The notes under the pieces are model-generated. The model did no database searches, had not been told where the DNA came from, and saw nothing but the letters and a program-made list of their open reading frames with translations. Made by a program: the position numbers and the translations under genes. Below, piece after piece: positions 9,099-17,338 of a stretch of 64,000 bases of DNA. Origin of the DNA: Campylobacter sp. MIT 97-5078. Lineage in GTDB: Bacteria; Campylobacterota; Campylobacteria; Campylobacterales; Campylobacteraceae. How positions within the stretch are numbered: the stretch's first letter is position 1; every line of letters begins with the position of its first letter. The stretch spans positions 1-64,000 of the forward strand of contig NZ_QHLK01000002.1 in NCBI RefSeq assembly GCF_006864455.1, in the 5' to 3' direction.

Positions 9099-10298
9099 AT
9101 GTATCTATTCACTTCTGAAGTTGTTAGTCCAGGACACCCTGATAAGTGTGCGGACATTATCGCTGATACTATAGTGGATATACTCTTAAGTCATGACAAA
9201 AACTCAAGAGTGGCGAGTGAAGTCTTTGTTGCAGGCAACAAGGTTGTCATCGGCGGAGAAGTCAAGTCAAAACACAAGTTAAGCTTCAAAGACTATGAAG
9301 ACTTAGTTAAAAACGCCTTAGCTAAGATAGGCTATGATGGTAAGGGCTATTTTACAAAGGCTCAATGCTTACATCCTGATGAGGTAGAAACCCTTGTATT
9401 TTTAAACGAACAAAGCCCTGATATCAATCAAGGCGTAGATCAAGAAAGCGGAGAAATAGGTGCTGGCGATCAAGGTATAATGTTTGGTTTTGCAAGTTGT
9501 GAGGCTGATGAGTATATGCCAGCAGCCATTTCTTATGCTAGAATGCTTTGCGATAAGGTGTATAACTACGCAAAGACAAATCCAAACAAACTTGGTGTTG
9601 ATATAAAAACTCAAGTTACCATAGACTATGGCAATAAGAGTAATTTTGAAAACTGCAAGCCCCAAAGCATACATACTATAGTCGTTTCAGCTCCAAGTGT
9701 AGAGAGCTTACATATCGACGAGGTAAGAACTTTGATCATGCAGCTTATTTTGGATTCAAATTTACCAAAAGAGCTTTTTGATCCACAAAAAACGCGTATT
9801 TTAATCAATCCTACAGGAAAATATATTAACCACTCCTCCTTGCATGATAGTGGTTTAACCGGACGCAAGCTCATCGTTGATAGCTTTGGAGGTTATTCAC
9901 CAATTGGTGGAGGTGCACAATCTAGCAAGGACTATACTAAGGTTGATAGAAGCGGACTTTACGTAGCAAGATGGCTTGCTAAAAATATAGTCGCAGCAAA
10001 GCTTGCTAAAAAATGCGTAGTGCAGTTAAGCTATGCTATAGGAGTGGCTGAACCAACTTCAGTAAGTGTTGATTGCATGGGGACAAATGAAGATATTGAT
10101 GATAATAAATTAAGTGAATTTGTGATGAAAAACTATCCATTGACCCCAAATTGGATCAAAAATAAATTCGAACTAGATAAGCCAAAAGCTGGACATTTTA
10201 GCTATGCTGATGTAGCAGCAAGAGGGCAGGTTGGGCAAAAAGATTATCCTTGGGAAAAACTTGATGCTGTGGCTGATTTTAAGGCTTTAAAAGGTTAA
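9099..10298 (+). CDS. metK: S-adenosylmethionine synthetase
   Basis: The 399-residue length is typical. The N-terminus reads FTSEVVSPGHPDKCAD (catalytic His), the ATP-binding GAGDQGIMFGFA lies near residues 120-131, and a GGGAQSSKDYTKVDRS segment matches the methionine/phosphate loop of the family. It makes SAM from ATP and methionine in the cytoplasm. It starts at ATG 9099 behind AAAAGGAAAACA and has its own TATAAT. It stands between MeOPN genes and an FkbM-like methyltransferase, so SAM supply sits beside at least three SAM users. In C. jejuni metK is not, as I remember, in the capsule locus. Confidence 0.97.
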   Translation: MYLFTSEVVSPGHPDKCADIIADTIVDILLSHDKNSRVASEVFVAGNKVVIGGEVKSKHKLSFKDYEDLVKNALAKIGYDGKGYFTKAQCLHPDEVETLVFLNEQSPDINQGVDQESGEIGAGDQGIMFGFASCEADEYMPAAISYARMLCDKVYNYAKTNPNKLGVDIKTQVTIDYGNKSNFENCKPQSIHTIVVSAPSVESLHIDEVRTLIMQLILDSNLPKELFDPQKTRILINPTGKYINHSSLHDSGLTGRKLIVDSFGGYSPIGGGAQSSKDYTKVDRSGLYVARWLAKNIVAAKLAKKCVVQLSYAIGVAEPTSVSVDCMGTNEDIDDNKLSEFVMKNYPLTPNWIKNKFELDKPKAGHFSYADVAARGQVGQKDYPWEKLDAVADFKALKG

Positions 10299-10300
10299 GT

Positions 10301-11236
10301 ATGCAAGAAAAATTACTCAAAGAAATTGCAAATGAGCTTAAGCTTTCAAATGAGTTGGGCTATAACATCTTAATGTCAAAAGTGATTGAAAATCAAGATA
10401 TACAAGAAGAGCATAAAAAGCTTTTGTTTTTACTCCTTCAGCATAGGGATAGAAATTATATTCGTATCAACCACAACGAATTGTGCTTTGAAAATATCAA
10501 AGCCTATCTTGCAGCTTTGCGTCCGCTAGAGCTTGATCTTTCATCTTTAAGTAGAATAGGGGGCAAAGAAGATGGGGGTTATGTTATGCTAACTCCCCCC
10601 CCCCCCCTCAATGATGATAGAGTAAATAAAGCTTTATCGCTTGGCGTTTCTTTGCGTTCGCCTTGGGATTTGGAAATGGCGAATTTAGGCTATAAAGTTA
10701 TAGAATATGACGCAAGCATAGAACAATCCCCCTACACTCACGAAAATATCAGTTTTCATAAACTCTTTATCAATGCAAATAAAGATGAACAAAGCATCAC
10801 CCTTAAGGATGCGATTGAGCAAAACAAGCTTGATGAAAAAGCTCATAATATCTTGCAAATTGATATAGAATATGCCGAATGGGAAGTGCTTAAATATACT
10901 GATATGAATTTGTTAAATCAGTATTTTTCTCAAGTGATTTTTGAATTTCATGGCTTAAATCCAGAAGAAAACGATGCTGTAAGTGAAAAATTAGAAATTT
11001 TACATAAGCTAAATGAAAACTTTGCAAGCATACATTTTCACTTTAACAATCATGGTAAAATTTTCTATAGCAAGGGCTTATTTTTTAGCACTACTATAGA
11101 AGTAAGCTATGTAAGAAAAGATATACTTGAACAACAATTTGGTAAAAATTTAGTTTTAAGGAAAAGTGGGAATTTAAAAGGACTTGACTATCCAGTAGAT
11201 GTTGCTGTGCCTGAAATTCCTGTGCTTTTTGAGTAA
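10301..11236 (+). CDS. FkbM-like SAM methyltransferase, phase-variable, currently ON
   Basis: A 311-residue protein starting 3 bases after metK, so it is co-transcribed with it. IGGKEDGGYVML (about residues 87-98) and LQIDIEYAEWEVL (about 186-198) are the SAM-binding and acidic signatures of FkbM-like methyltransferases common in Campylobacter capsule loci. A run of 13 C (10595-10607) falls in the coding strand and is read as TPPPPLND, leaving the whole frame intact. A sugar hydroxyl in the capsule is the likely acceptor, by context only. Confidence 0.72.
   Translation: MQEKLLKEIANELKLSNELGYNILMSKVIENQDIQEEHKKLLFLLLQHRDRNYIRINHNELCFENIKAYLAALRPLELDLSSLSRIGGKEDGGYVMLTPPPPLNDDRVNKALSLGVSLRSPWDLEMANLGYKVIEYDASIEQSPYTHENISFHKLFINANKDEQSITLKDAIEQNKLDEKAHNILQIDIEYAEWEVLKYTDMNLLNQYFSQVIFEFHGLNPEENDAVSEKLEILHKLNENFASIHFHFNNHGKIFYSKGLFFSTTIEVSYVRKDILEQQFGKNLVLRKSGNLKGLDYPVDVAVPEIPVLFE
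10595..10607 (+). repeat. C13 contingency tract
   Basis: Thirteen C inside the FkbM-like gene, encoding four prolines. The gene is in frame with 13. In most other tracts here the coding strand carries G rather than C. Confidence 0.92.
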
Positions 11237-11260
11237 TGAAGTGAAAAACTTACAAATTTA

Positions 11261-11304
11261 AATAAAAGGCTTGTTTTGCGATGAGCCTTTTATTTTTTGT
11301 TTTA
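11261..11304. terminator. Bidirectional intrinsic terminator between the capsule genes and his genes
   Basis: A perfect 11-bp stem, AATAAAAGGCT (11261-11271) with AGCCTTTTATT (11284-11294), with a 12-base loop. It is followed by a T-rich run on + and flanked by A-rich sequence that gives T on -. It sits between convergent genes ending at 11236 and 11323. Confidence 0.8.
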
Positions 11305-11322
11305 GATTAATTTTTAAATTGA

Positions 11323-11943
11323 TTATTCGCTTTTATTTCTCTCTTTAAGCACGGATATAACATCGCTTAGGCTTAAATTTTGATCAGCTAAAAGCACGTT
11401 GAGGTGAAAGAGTAGATCCGCACTTTCATTACAAAGTTCTATATTATCGCCAGCTACAGCCGCTAAGGCACTTTCTACACCTTCTTCGCCAACTTTTTGG
11501 GCTATTCTTTTTGTGCCACTTTGAAAAAGCTTTGCTGTGTAGGAATTTTCAGCTAAAGCACTTTTGCGTGTGTTGATAAGCTTTTCAAGTCTTGCTAGAA
11601 AGACCATATCAGCTTTTTTAGAAATTTGTTCAAAGCAAGAAATGCTTCCTGTATGACAAGTTGCTCCACAAGGTTTAACTAAGATCAAAAGTGTGTCATT
11701 ATCACAATCAAGCCCAAGTTCGATGATATCTAAAAAATTCCCGCTTTCCTCGCCCTTAAGCCAAAGTCTATTTTTGGTGCGTGAGAAAAATACCACTCGT
11801 TTAAGCCTTAAGCTTTCCTTTAAAGCCTCCTTGTTCATATAACCTAGCATAAGCACTTCAGCACTTTTATGATCTTGAATGATAGCAGGTACAAGGTTAT
11901 TTACCTTTTGCCAATTTATTTTTGAAATAAGTTCTTCTTGCAT
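11323..11943 (-). CDS. hisIE: Bifunctional phosphoribosyl-AMP cyclohydrolase / phosphoribosyl-ATP pyrophosphatase
   Basis: The 206-residue protein has the HisI half first (GYMNKEALKES, then the zinc-site motif PCGATCHTGS about residues 91-100) and the HisE half second (KVGEEGVESALAA about residues 151-163). It carries out histidine steps 2 and 3. It is the last gene of the - strand run hisH-hisA-hisF-hisIE and begins 2 bases after hisF ends. The fused form is usual in Campylobacter. Confidence 0.95.
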   Translation of the reverse strand: MQEELISKINWQKVNNLVPAIIQDHKSAEVLMLGYMNKEALKESLRLKRVVFFSRTKNRLWLKGEESGNFLDIIELGLDCDNDTLLILVKPCGATCHTGSISCFEQISKKADMVFLARLEKLINTRKSALAENSYTAKLFQSGTKRIAQKVGEEGVESALAAVAGDNIELCNESADLLFHLNVLLADQNLSLSDVISVLKERNKSE

Positions 11944-11945
11944 AT

Positions 11946-12713
11946 TTATATCCTTATATCTAAGCCTTGAACCTTTAGATAGGCTTTAAGCTCTTTTATA
12001 TTAACGACTTTTTGATGAAAAATACTAGCAGCCAAGCCTCCATCAACACCAAGTTTAAAAGCTTCTAAAAAATGCCTCGTCTCACCAGCTCCACCACTTG
12101 CGATAAGTGGTAGCTTGCATACTGCACGCACTGCTTTGAGTTGAGCTAGATCGTATCCTTTTTTCATACCATCTTGATTCATCATATTAAGCACGATCTC
12201 ACCAGCTCCACGATCCTCAACTTCTTTTACCCATTCAAGCGTATTTTTACCGCTTTGTTTGCTTGTGCTTTCATCGCCTGTGTATTGATACACCTTTAAA
12301 TTTCCGTTTTCATCTTTAAAACTATCAATGCCTACTACCACGCACTGCACCCCAAAGCTTTTTGCTAGCCTTTCAATGAGGTTGGGATCATTTAAGGCTG
12401 GAGAATTAATAGAAATTTTATCTGCTCCATTTGCTAAAAGCTCCCTTGCATCATCTTCGCTTTTTATGCCTCCAGCTACACAAAATGGGATATTGATGTT
12501 TTGGGCGACTTTGCTTACCCAAGTTCTTGAAATTCGCTCTTTTCTAGCACTTGCTGCGATATCGTAAAACACCAATTCATCTATACCCTCACTTGAATAA
12601 AACTTTGCAAGTTCTATGATATCACCCATATCGCGGTGGTTTTTAAACTGCACGCCCTTAACTACGCGTCCATCTTTTACATCAAGGCAAGCAATTATGC
12701 GTTTTGTAAGCAT
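11946..12713 (-). CDS. hisF: Imidazole glycerol phosphate synthase cyclase subunit
   Basis: A 255-residue TIM barrel with [20 protein letters not shown] at the N-terminus (catalytic Asp in CLDVKDG), VVVGIDS in the middle and LIASGGAGE near residue 221. It pairs with HisH to make IGP and AICAR. It overlaps hisA by 19 bases. Adjacent hisA and hisIE show it belongs to histidine synthesis rather than to a flagellin-modification copy. Confidence 0.96.
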   Translation of the reverse strand: MLTKRIIACLDVKDGRVVKGVQFKNHRDMGDIIELAKFYSSEGIDELVFYDIAASARKERISRTWVSKVAQNINIPFCVAGGIKSEDDARELLANGADKISINSPALNDPNLIERLAKSFGVQCVVVGIDSFKDENGNLKVYQYTGDESTSKQSGKNTLEWVKEVEDRGAGEIVLNMMNQDGMKKGYDLAQLKAVRAVCKLPLIASGGAGETRHFLEAFKLGVDGGLAASIFHQKVVNIKELKAYLKVQGLDIRI

Positions 12714-13432
12714 GCTATGCCCTCACTTATACTAAATACCCCATCAAGCAAAGCCTTGCCTACGATCACACCACTACAGCTTGCTTTTAAGGCTTTTAAA
12801 TCATTAAGCTTTGAAACTCCACCTGAGGCTTGGATTTGAATTTCAGAAAACTTACTTTTAATGTGCTTATAAAGCTCTATATTTGCTCCTTGCATAGTCC
12901 CGTCTCTTGAAATATCCGTGCATAAAAGGTGCTTTAAACCTTGTTTTGCATAAAATTCAAGCAAATCAAAAAGCCTTTCGTTACTTTTTTCCTGCCAAGC
13001 ATTCACAGCTACGAAGTAATCATTTTCAAAAGGCTGAATATCAAGGGCTAAAGTTAAGGTTTCATTTGAAAATTCCTTAAAAAGCTCTAAGCAAAGTTCT
13101 TTATTTTTTACCGCTAAAGAGCCTATGACAATGCGTTTTACACCACTATCAAGCAAGGCTTTTACTTCTGCTTTAGTTCTTATGCCCCCGCCAACTTGCA
13201 AATTTGCATTCAAAGTCGCTGTGAGTTTTTTGATGAGGTCTAATTGTCTTTTGGCTGGCTCTTTTGCTCCTGTAAGATCAACGATATGAAGCCATTTTGC
13301 CCCTGCTTGTTCGTATTCTTTAAGCTTTGTTAGGGCGTCATATGTATAAACTTGTTTTTGCTTATAATCGCCCTTAAAAAGCCTCACTACCTTGCCATTG
13401 ATAAGATCAATAGCTGCAATTAGTTCTGTCAT
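12695..13432 (-). CDS. hisA: ProFAR isomerase
   Basis: A 245-residue TIM barrel paralogous to His[19 protein letters not shown] at the N-terminus, QVGGGIRT near residue 77, and [14 protein letters not shown] with the second catalytic Asp. It abuts hisH (1-base overlap). It performs the fourth histidine step. Confidence 0.95.
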   Translation of the reverse strand: MTELIAAIDLINGKVVRLFKGDYKQKQVYTYDALTKLKEYEQAGAKWLHIVDLTGAKEPAKRQLDLIKKLTATLNANLQVGGGIRTKAEVKALLDSGVKRIVIGSLAVKNKELCLELFKEFSNETLTLALDIQPFENDYFVAVNAWQEKSNERLFDLLEFYAKQGLKHLLCTDISRDGTMQGANIELYKHIKSKFSEIQIQASGGVSKLNDLKALKASCSGVIVGKALLDGVFSISEGIACLQNA

Positions 13433-14016
13433 TATATATCCTTAATGAAATTTAAAAGCAAAAGCTCTCCAGCTTCCCCGCTTCGCTCTGGGTGAAACTG
13501 CACGCCATAAAAATTATTTTTTGCTAATGCTGCACTAAAGCTTTGAGAATATTCACAAGTTGCGATTGTTTCAGTTGCTACAGCCACACAATAACTATGC
13601 ACAAAATAAAAAAACGCCCCATTTAACCCCTTAAAAAGAGTATGATTACTTTTTACATCATTCCAGCCCATATGTGGCAAAGTAAAGTTAGCTTTAGGCT
13701 TGAATTTTTCAGTTTTAAAAGGCATAACGCCTAGAGTATTTTGATGAAGCTCCTCGCTAAAATCCCCAAGAATTTGCATACCTAAACAAATGCCTAAAAG
13801 TGGCTTTTTAGTATTTTGCAAAAATTCTATAAGTTTAAATTTATGTAAATGAAGCATAGCACTTTGAGCTGTTCCAACACCGGGCAAAAAGAGTTTATCA
13901 GCTTTTTCAAGTTCTTTTATGTCTCTTGAGATCATACAAGTAAAGCCAAGTCTATGAAAGGCAAATTCTAAAGAAGCTAAATTCGCACAAGCTGTATCAA
14001 TGATGGCTAGTTTCAT
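13432..14016 (-). CDS. hisH: Imidazole glycerol phosphate synthase glutamine amidotransferase subunit
   Basis: A 194-residue class I glutaminase with [11 protein letters not shown], the nucleophile motif [11 protein letters not shown] (Cys near residue 77) and the C-terminal [13 protein letters not shown] carrying His and Glu. It supplies ammonia to HisF. It is the first gene of the cluster, and no hisG, hisD or hisB lies upstream, unlike the C. jejuni order I recall. A TATAAT read leftward at 14048-14053 is about 32 bases before the ATG. Confidence 0.95.
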   Translation of the reverse strand: MKLAIIDTACANLASLEFAFHRLGFTCMISRDIKELEKADKLFLPGVGTAQSAMLHLHKFKLIEFLQNTKKPLLGICLGMQILGDFSEELHQNTLGVMPFKTEKFKPKANFTLPHMGWNDVKSNHTLFKGLNGAFFYFVHSYCVAVATETIATCEYSQSFSAALAKNNFYGVQFHPERSGEAGELLLLNFIKDI

Positions 14017-14040
14017 TTTCTACCTTGAAGTTGTATTTGA

Positions 14041-14078
14041 AAACAAAATTATAGCTGAAAAACACTATAATTTTGTTT
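14041..14078. promoter_or_regulatory. Perfect 14-bp inverted repeat with divergent -10 boxes upstream of hisH
   Basis: AAACAAAATTATAG (14041-14054) is repeated as CTATAATTTTGTTT (14065-14078) with a 10-base spacer. Each arm contains a TATAAT, one read left toward hisH (14048-14053) and one read right (14066-14071). It could be an operator, a pair of divergent promoters, or a stem-loop in a read-through RNA. The symmetry is seen directly; the role is inferred. Confidence 0.55.
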
Positions 14079-14321
14079 ATTTTAACTCTTGCTTTAAATT
14101 TTGTGTATTTTTCAAGTCTTTAAGGCATTATCCAAGGAAAATATGAAAAAAAAGATAAAACTTTCGCCTGTTTTTAAAAGAGCAAGGGCTAAATCGCTGA
14201 AATTCCGCTAAAGGAATGTGAATTGAGGTAGGGAAAAGATGAAAAATGCTATCTAAATATAAATTTAAGAAAGGAGAGTGCTAGGCTAGAGCCTTTATAA
14301 AATTAAATTTTAAGCTTTCTA
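14079..14321. other. Gene-poor interval with a possible 22-residue basic ORF
   Basis: The only readable frame is 14143-14211 on +. ATG follows CCAAGGAAAAT and encodes 22 residues, about half Lys/Arg (ending RAKSLKFR). It lies about 65 bases after the rightward TATAAT at 14066. There is no known match. A weak hairpin AGGC-TAGA-GCCT is at 14283-14294. It could be a small protein, a small RNA or nothing. Confidence 0.25.
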
Positions 14322-16118
14322 TCAAGTTTTTTCATTTTTTTCTGCTTTTTTCTCCCATTCATCTTTGGTAAAAATGATTTCTATAGCCTCGATGAGCTCT
14401 TCGGCTATTTTTGCACTAAAGGTTGTATCATTAAGTATAGAAATGCCTTCTGCGGTGCTGATTTTGCCTTTTGAGATGAGATTTTCGATCTGTTTTAAAG
14501 AGTCATTATCCACTTCTTTAAGCATAATTTTGGCTTTTTCAAAGTTTTTAACGATCAAATACGCCTTTTCTTCATCGACTTTTCTTAGCTCCTCAATACT
14601 TCTTAAAAGTTCGCCTAGATTAATCCTCATAAAATGATATTGCGAAGCTAGATCAGGGTTGTTTGAATTGGCGTATTTTTTCATATTGCTTTGAATAATT
14701 TTAAGATTTTTGCTTGCTTCGCTGAGGTGTTTTGCGGCGAGTTTGAATTGGAAAATTCTATTGTTTTTTGTTTCATCATCAACATAAAGTTGCACTTTCG
14801 TTGAAAAGTCTATAATGGCTTCAAAAAGCACCTTAATCTTGCTTTTGTATAAATAATCCAAATCCACATTTTTATTTATCCATTTTTTAGCCTTAATGAT
14901 CTCATCAAAACTTTTTGAACCCACTATATCGCCACGACTTAAACCTATGGTATAAGCGATGATTGTTGAGGTATTTTCATACAGATGCATGCTCTCTTTT
15001 TCAAGTGCAGCAATTGCTGTGTCGCTATACTTGATCAAGTTTTCATCAAGATAAAGTGGCTTGTCTTTATTTTTGTCTTTTGGTGCTTTGATTCTTTTGT
15101 TAAGATAGTGAACGATTTTTTCGCTATAAGGCGTAAAAATGATGATAGCGATGAGGTTGAACAAGGTGTGAAATAAAGCTGTTTTAAGCGTAAGGTTATC
15201 TTGCGAGATATAAAGCATACTAGCGATAAGATCAATTAAACGCACAAAATACGGAAAAACTGCAAGCACGATGATAGCGATACCAAAGTTAAAAATGCAG
15301 TTCGCAAAAGCAAGTTTTTTACCTTCTATGTTTGTGCCCAAAGAGGCTAAGAGTGCAGTAACTACACCGCCTACGCTTGTGCCAAGTGTAGCTGCTAGGG
15401 CATTTTCATAGCTGATTTGCTCTGAAAGTAGGGCTGAGATGATTAAGGCTATTGTTGCAGTGCTTGATTGTATCACGCCAGTAAGTAAAGCTCCAAGTGC
15501 CGTAAAAATGAGAATACCTTTAAAGCCTTCGAAATTAAAACGGGCTAAATTCAAAATTTCTTTTATATTTTCAAAGCCATTTTTAATATAATCCACACCC
15601 AAAAAGAAAAAACCAATACCAATAAAAATCGAACCTAAGCCCTTAAATAAGCTATCTTGTTGAAAATACAGCAAAACCCCAATCACGATTAAAGGCACAG
15701 CAAGTGTAGAGATTTTGGTGCTAGTTAAGCCTACGATGATCCACGAGCTTGCTGTGTTGCCTAAATTTGCACCAAAGATAATGCCAATGCCTTGCACAAG
15801 CGTGATAAGTCCAGCTGAAAGAAAAGAAATCGTGATCACAGAAACCAAAGAAGAAGACTGCATAATAAGTGTGCTAATAGCTCCAAAAAAAGTGCTTTTA
15901 AGCTTAGTATCTGTAAATTTGGCAAGAATTTTTTCAAGAAAACCACCACCAAAAGCCTTAAAACCAGTGCTTAAATTCATCATACCGATAAGCAAGATCG
16001 CAACTCCAGCTAAAATCGTTGCAAGTTGAGAAAATACCACCAAAATATAGGCTAAAATTACCATAAAAATTAAAGTGGCGATTTTTTTATACTCATTTAA
16101 ATCAAGTTTTTTAAGCAA
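14322..16118 (-). CDS. Na+/phosphate cotransporter family protein with C-terminal PhoU-like domain
   Basis: About 598 residues. The first half has multiple membrane helices and two family repeats with glutamine/serine signatures, IMQSSSLVSVITISFL and GVIQSSTATIALIISALL, the hallmark of NptA/PNaS proteins. The last ~220 residues are helical and charged, as in PhoU-like regulators. I prefer TTG 16118 (LKKLDLNEYKK) because AAGGAG lies 6 bases before it; the upstream ATG at 16139 has that Shine-Dalgarno inside its own frame. Sodium-coupled phosphate uptake is inferred from the family. No phosphate regulatory genes lie beside it. Confidence 0.88.
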   Translation of the reverse strand: MLKKLDLNEYKKIATLIFMVILAYILVVFSQLATILAGVAILLIGMMNLSTGFKAFGGGFLEKILAKFTDTKLKSTFFGAISTLIMQSSSLVSVITISFLSAGLITLVQGIGIIFGANLGNTASSWIIVGLTSTKISTLAVPLIVIGVLLYFQQDSLFKGLGSIFIGIGFFFLGVDYIKNGFENIKEILNLARFNFEGFKGILIFTALGALLTGVIQSSTATIALIISALLSEQISYENALAATLGTSVGGVVTALLASLGTNIEGKKLAFANCIFNFGIAIIVLAVFPYFVRLIDLIASMLYISQDNLTLKTALFHTLFNLIAIIIFTPYSEKIVHYLNKRIKAPKDKNKDKPLYLDENLIKYSDTAIAALEKESMHLYENTSTIIAYTIGLSRGDIVGSKSFDEIIKAKKWINKNVDLDYLYKSKIKVLFEAIIDFSTKVQLYVDDETKNNRIFQFKLAAKHLSEASKNLKIIQSNMKKYANSNNPDLASQYHFMRINLGELLRSIEELRKVDEEKAYLIVKNFEKAKIMLKEVDNDSLKQIENLISKGKISTAEGISILNDTTFSAKIAEELIEAIEIIFTKDEWEKKAEKNEKT

Positions 16119-16139
16119 TATGCACTCCTTATAGAACAT

Positions 16140-16544
16140 TAATTAAATAAAAATATATTTTATTTTTCAATCAAACTTAAAGTAAAAAATGTTTATGTAA
16201 TTGTAGAAAATTTTATATTTTTGTTTGTGCATTATAACAAATTTTTAACTTGTTCTATAAATATTTACAAACTTTTGTCGTTTAGTCAAATGACAAAAGT
16301 TTTTGCTTTTTAAAGCCGAGGAAATTTGTGGTTTTTCTCCGCTTAAAGTCCGTTTTCATTGCCTTTAAAATTCCTAAGATTTGCGAATTTATGCTGGCTA
16401 GCTACTGAAACATCATCTGTCTTACTTAAACCTAAGTTATAACAGGTATTGCAAGAAATGATTCAACTTTTTGAAAATCTAGGCTCAAAATATAATTTTT
16501 GTCAAGTTCAGCTTTCAAGCCAAAAATAATGTCAAAAGCTAAAT
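16140..16544. other. 405-base intergenic region with stem-loop and a C-terminal gene fragment
   Basis: A perfect 11-bp inverted repeat AAACTTTTGTC (16269-16279) / GACAAAAGTTT (16292-16302) with a T-rich tail on + looks like a terminator. On -, an open stretch from about 16457 to a stop at 16343 reads CNTCYNLGLSKTDDVSVAS and ends FKGNENGL. It has no start codon and an upstream stop, so it looks like the tail of a lost gene that I cannot identify. Nothing else is seen. Confidence 0.4.
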
Positions 16545-16991
16545 TTAGGCTTGTTTTTCTTGCAAACTTTTAAATTTATTCATAAGTGTTATTCTTAGTT
16601 CATCAGCCTTTGCTTCGCCATCTTTAAGATATGTTTCTATCACACTTTCAAGTGTTTTTAGAAACTCAAAAAGTTCATTTTGCCACGTTTCATCATTTTT
16701 TTTGCTTAAATTCATGGTTTGTATAAAGGTAAGTTTTCTGCTTAAATCACCAAGTTTTTCTAAAAACTCAGCTCTTAAGTTTTCATCTTTAAACAAGCTT
16801 AAATCAGCTTCTATTTGACTTTTAAGCTCGCCTATTTTCTCATCGATAAAATCACAAAATTCAGGATATAAGCTTGTTTTTATAGGTTCTAAAAGGGCTT
16901 TTTCATCGATTTGCAAAGTGAGTTTTTTGATAGCAAAATAAAGCATCAAAAATGCCACTGCGGCGATAAGTATATAAATGCCCACACTCAT
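16545..16991 (-). CDS. Small membrane-anchored coiled-coil protein (Cj0520-like)
   Basis: A 148-residue protein: one N-terminal membrane helix (IYILIAAVAFLMLYFAI, residues 5-21), then a charged, helical, probably coiled-coil remainder rich in Glu/Lys. No catalytic motif is seen. It overlaps the rhodanese gene by 4 bases (ATGA type), so the two are translationally coupled. In C. jejuni the same htpG-rhodanese-membrane-protein order exists (Cj0518-Cj0520). Function unknown. Confidence 0.75.
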   Translation of the reverse strand: MSVGIYILIAAVAFLMLYFAIKKLTLQIDEKALLEPIKTSLYPEFCDFIDEKIGELKSQIEADLSLFKDENLRAEFLEKLGDLSRKLTFIQTMNLSKKNDETWQNELFEFLKTLESVIETYLKDGEAKADELRITLMNKFKSLQEKQA

Positions 16992-17338
16992 ACTAAATCC
17001 TGCCCTCTATAAGGCACACTTTTATAACCTTGATCAAATAAAGCATGCATTCCGCCTTTAAGATTGATCGCATCTATATTGAGTTTAGCTTTGATTAAAT
17101 TTGTTGCTGAAGCTGAACGAAAGCCACTTGCACACACAAGGGCTTGAGTTTTATTTTCATCTCTTAGCCTTTGAAATTCTTTGATAAAGTCCGGATTTGG
17201 CGAGCCATTGCTTAGATTAAAGCTTAAAAGCACGGCTCCTTCTATAACTCCGCTTTCTCTCCATTCGTTTTTATTGCGTATATCAAAGACTTGATAATCC
17301 TTTAAAATATCTTGGCTAATCATCACACTTTGAATCAT
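16988..17338 (-). CDS. Rhodanese-like domain protein (Cj0519-like)
   Basis: A 116-residue single rhodanese domain: VFDIRNKNEWRESGVIEGA (residues 17-35) is the entry motif and LVCASGFRSASA (about 67-78) is the active-site loop with the catalytic Cys. It probably carries persulfide sulfur or acts in thiol chemistry; the substrate is unknown. It overlaps the htpG stop by 4 bases and is followed by the membrane protein, forming a three-gene operon. Confidence 0.88.
   Translation of the reverse strand: MIQSVMISQDILKDYQVFDIRNKNEWRESGVIEGAVLLSFNLSNGSPNPDFIKEFQRLRDENKTQALVCASGFRSASATNLIKAKLNIDAINLKGGMHALFDQGYKSVPYRGQDLV

Noticed and set aside
11946-14016. HisH/HisF as the flagellin or glycan amidotransferase pair (PtmG-like paralogues)
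   Set aside because: They are coupled with hisA and hisIE, which only make sense in histidine synthesis.
16269-16302. A Pho-type operator for the Na/Pi transporter
   Set aside because: The repeat is a simple hairpin with a T-rich tail on the opposite strand, better read as a terminator; no direct repeats of a Pho box were seen.
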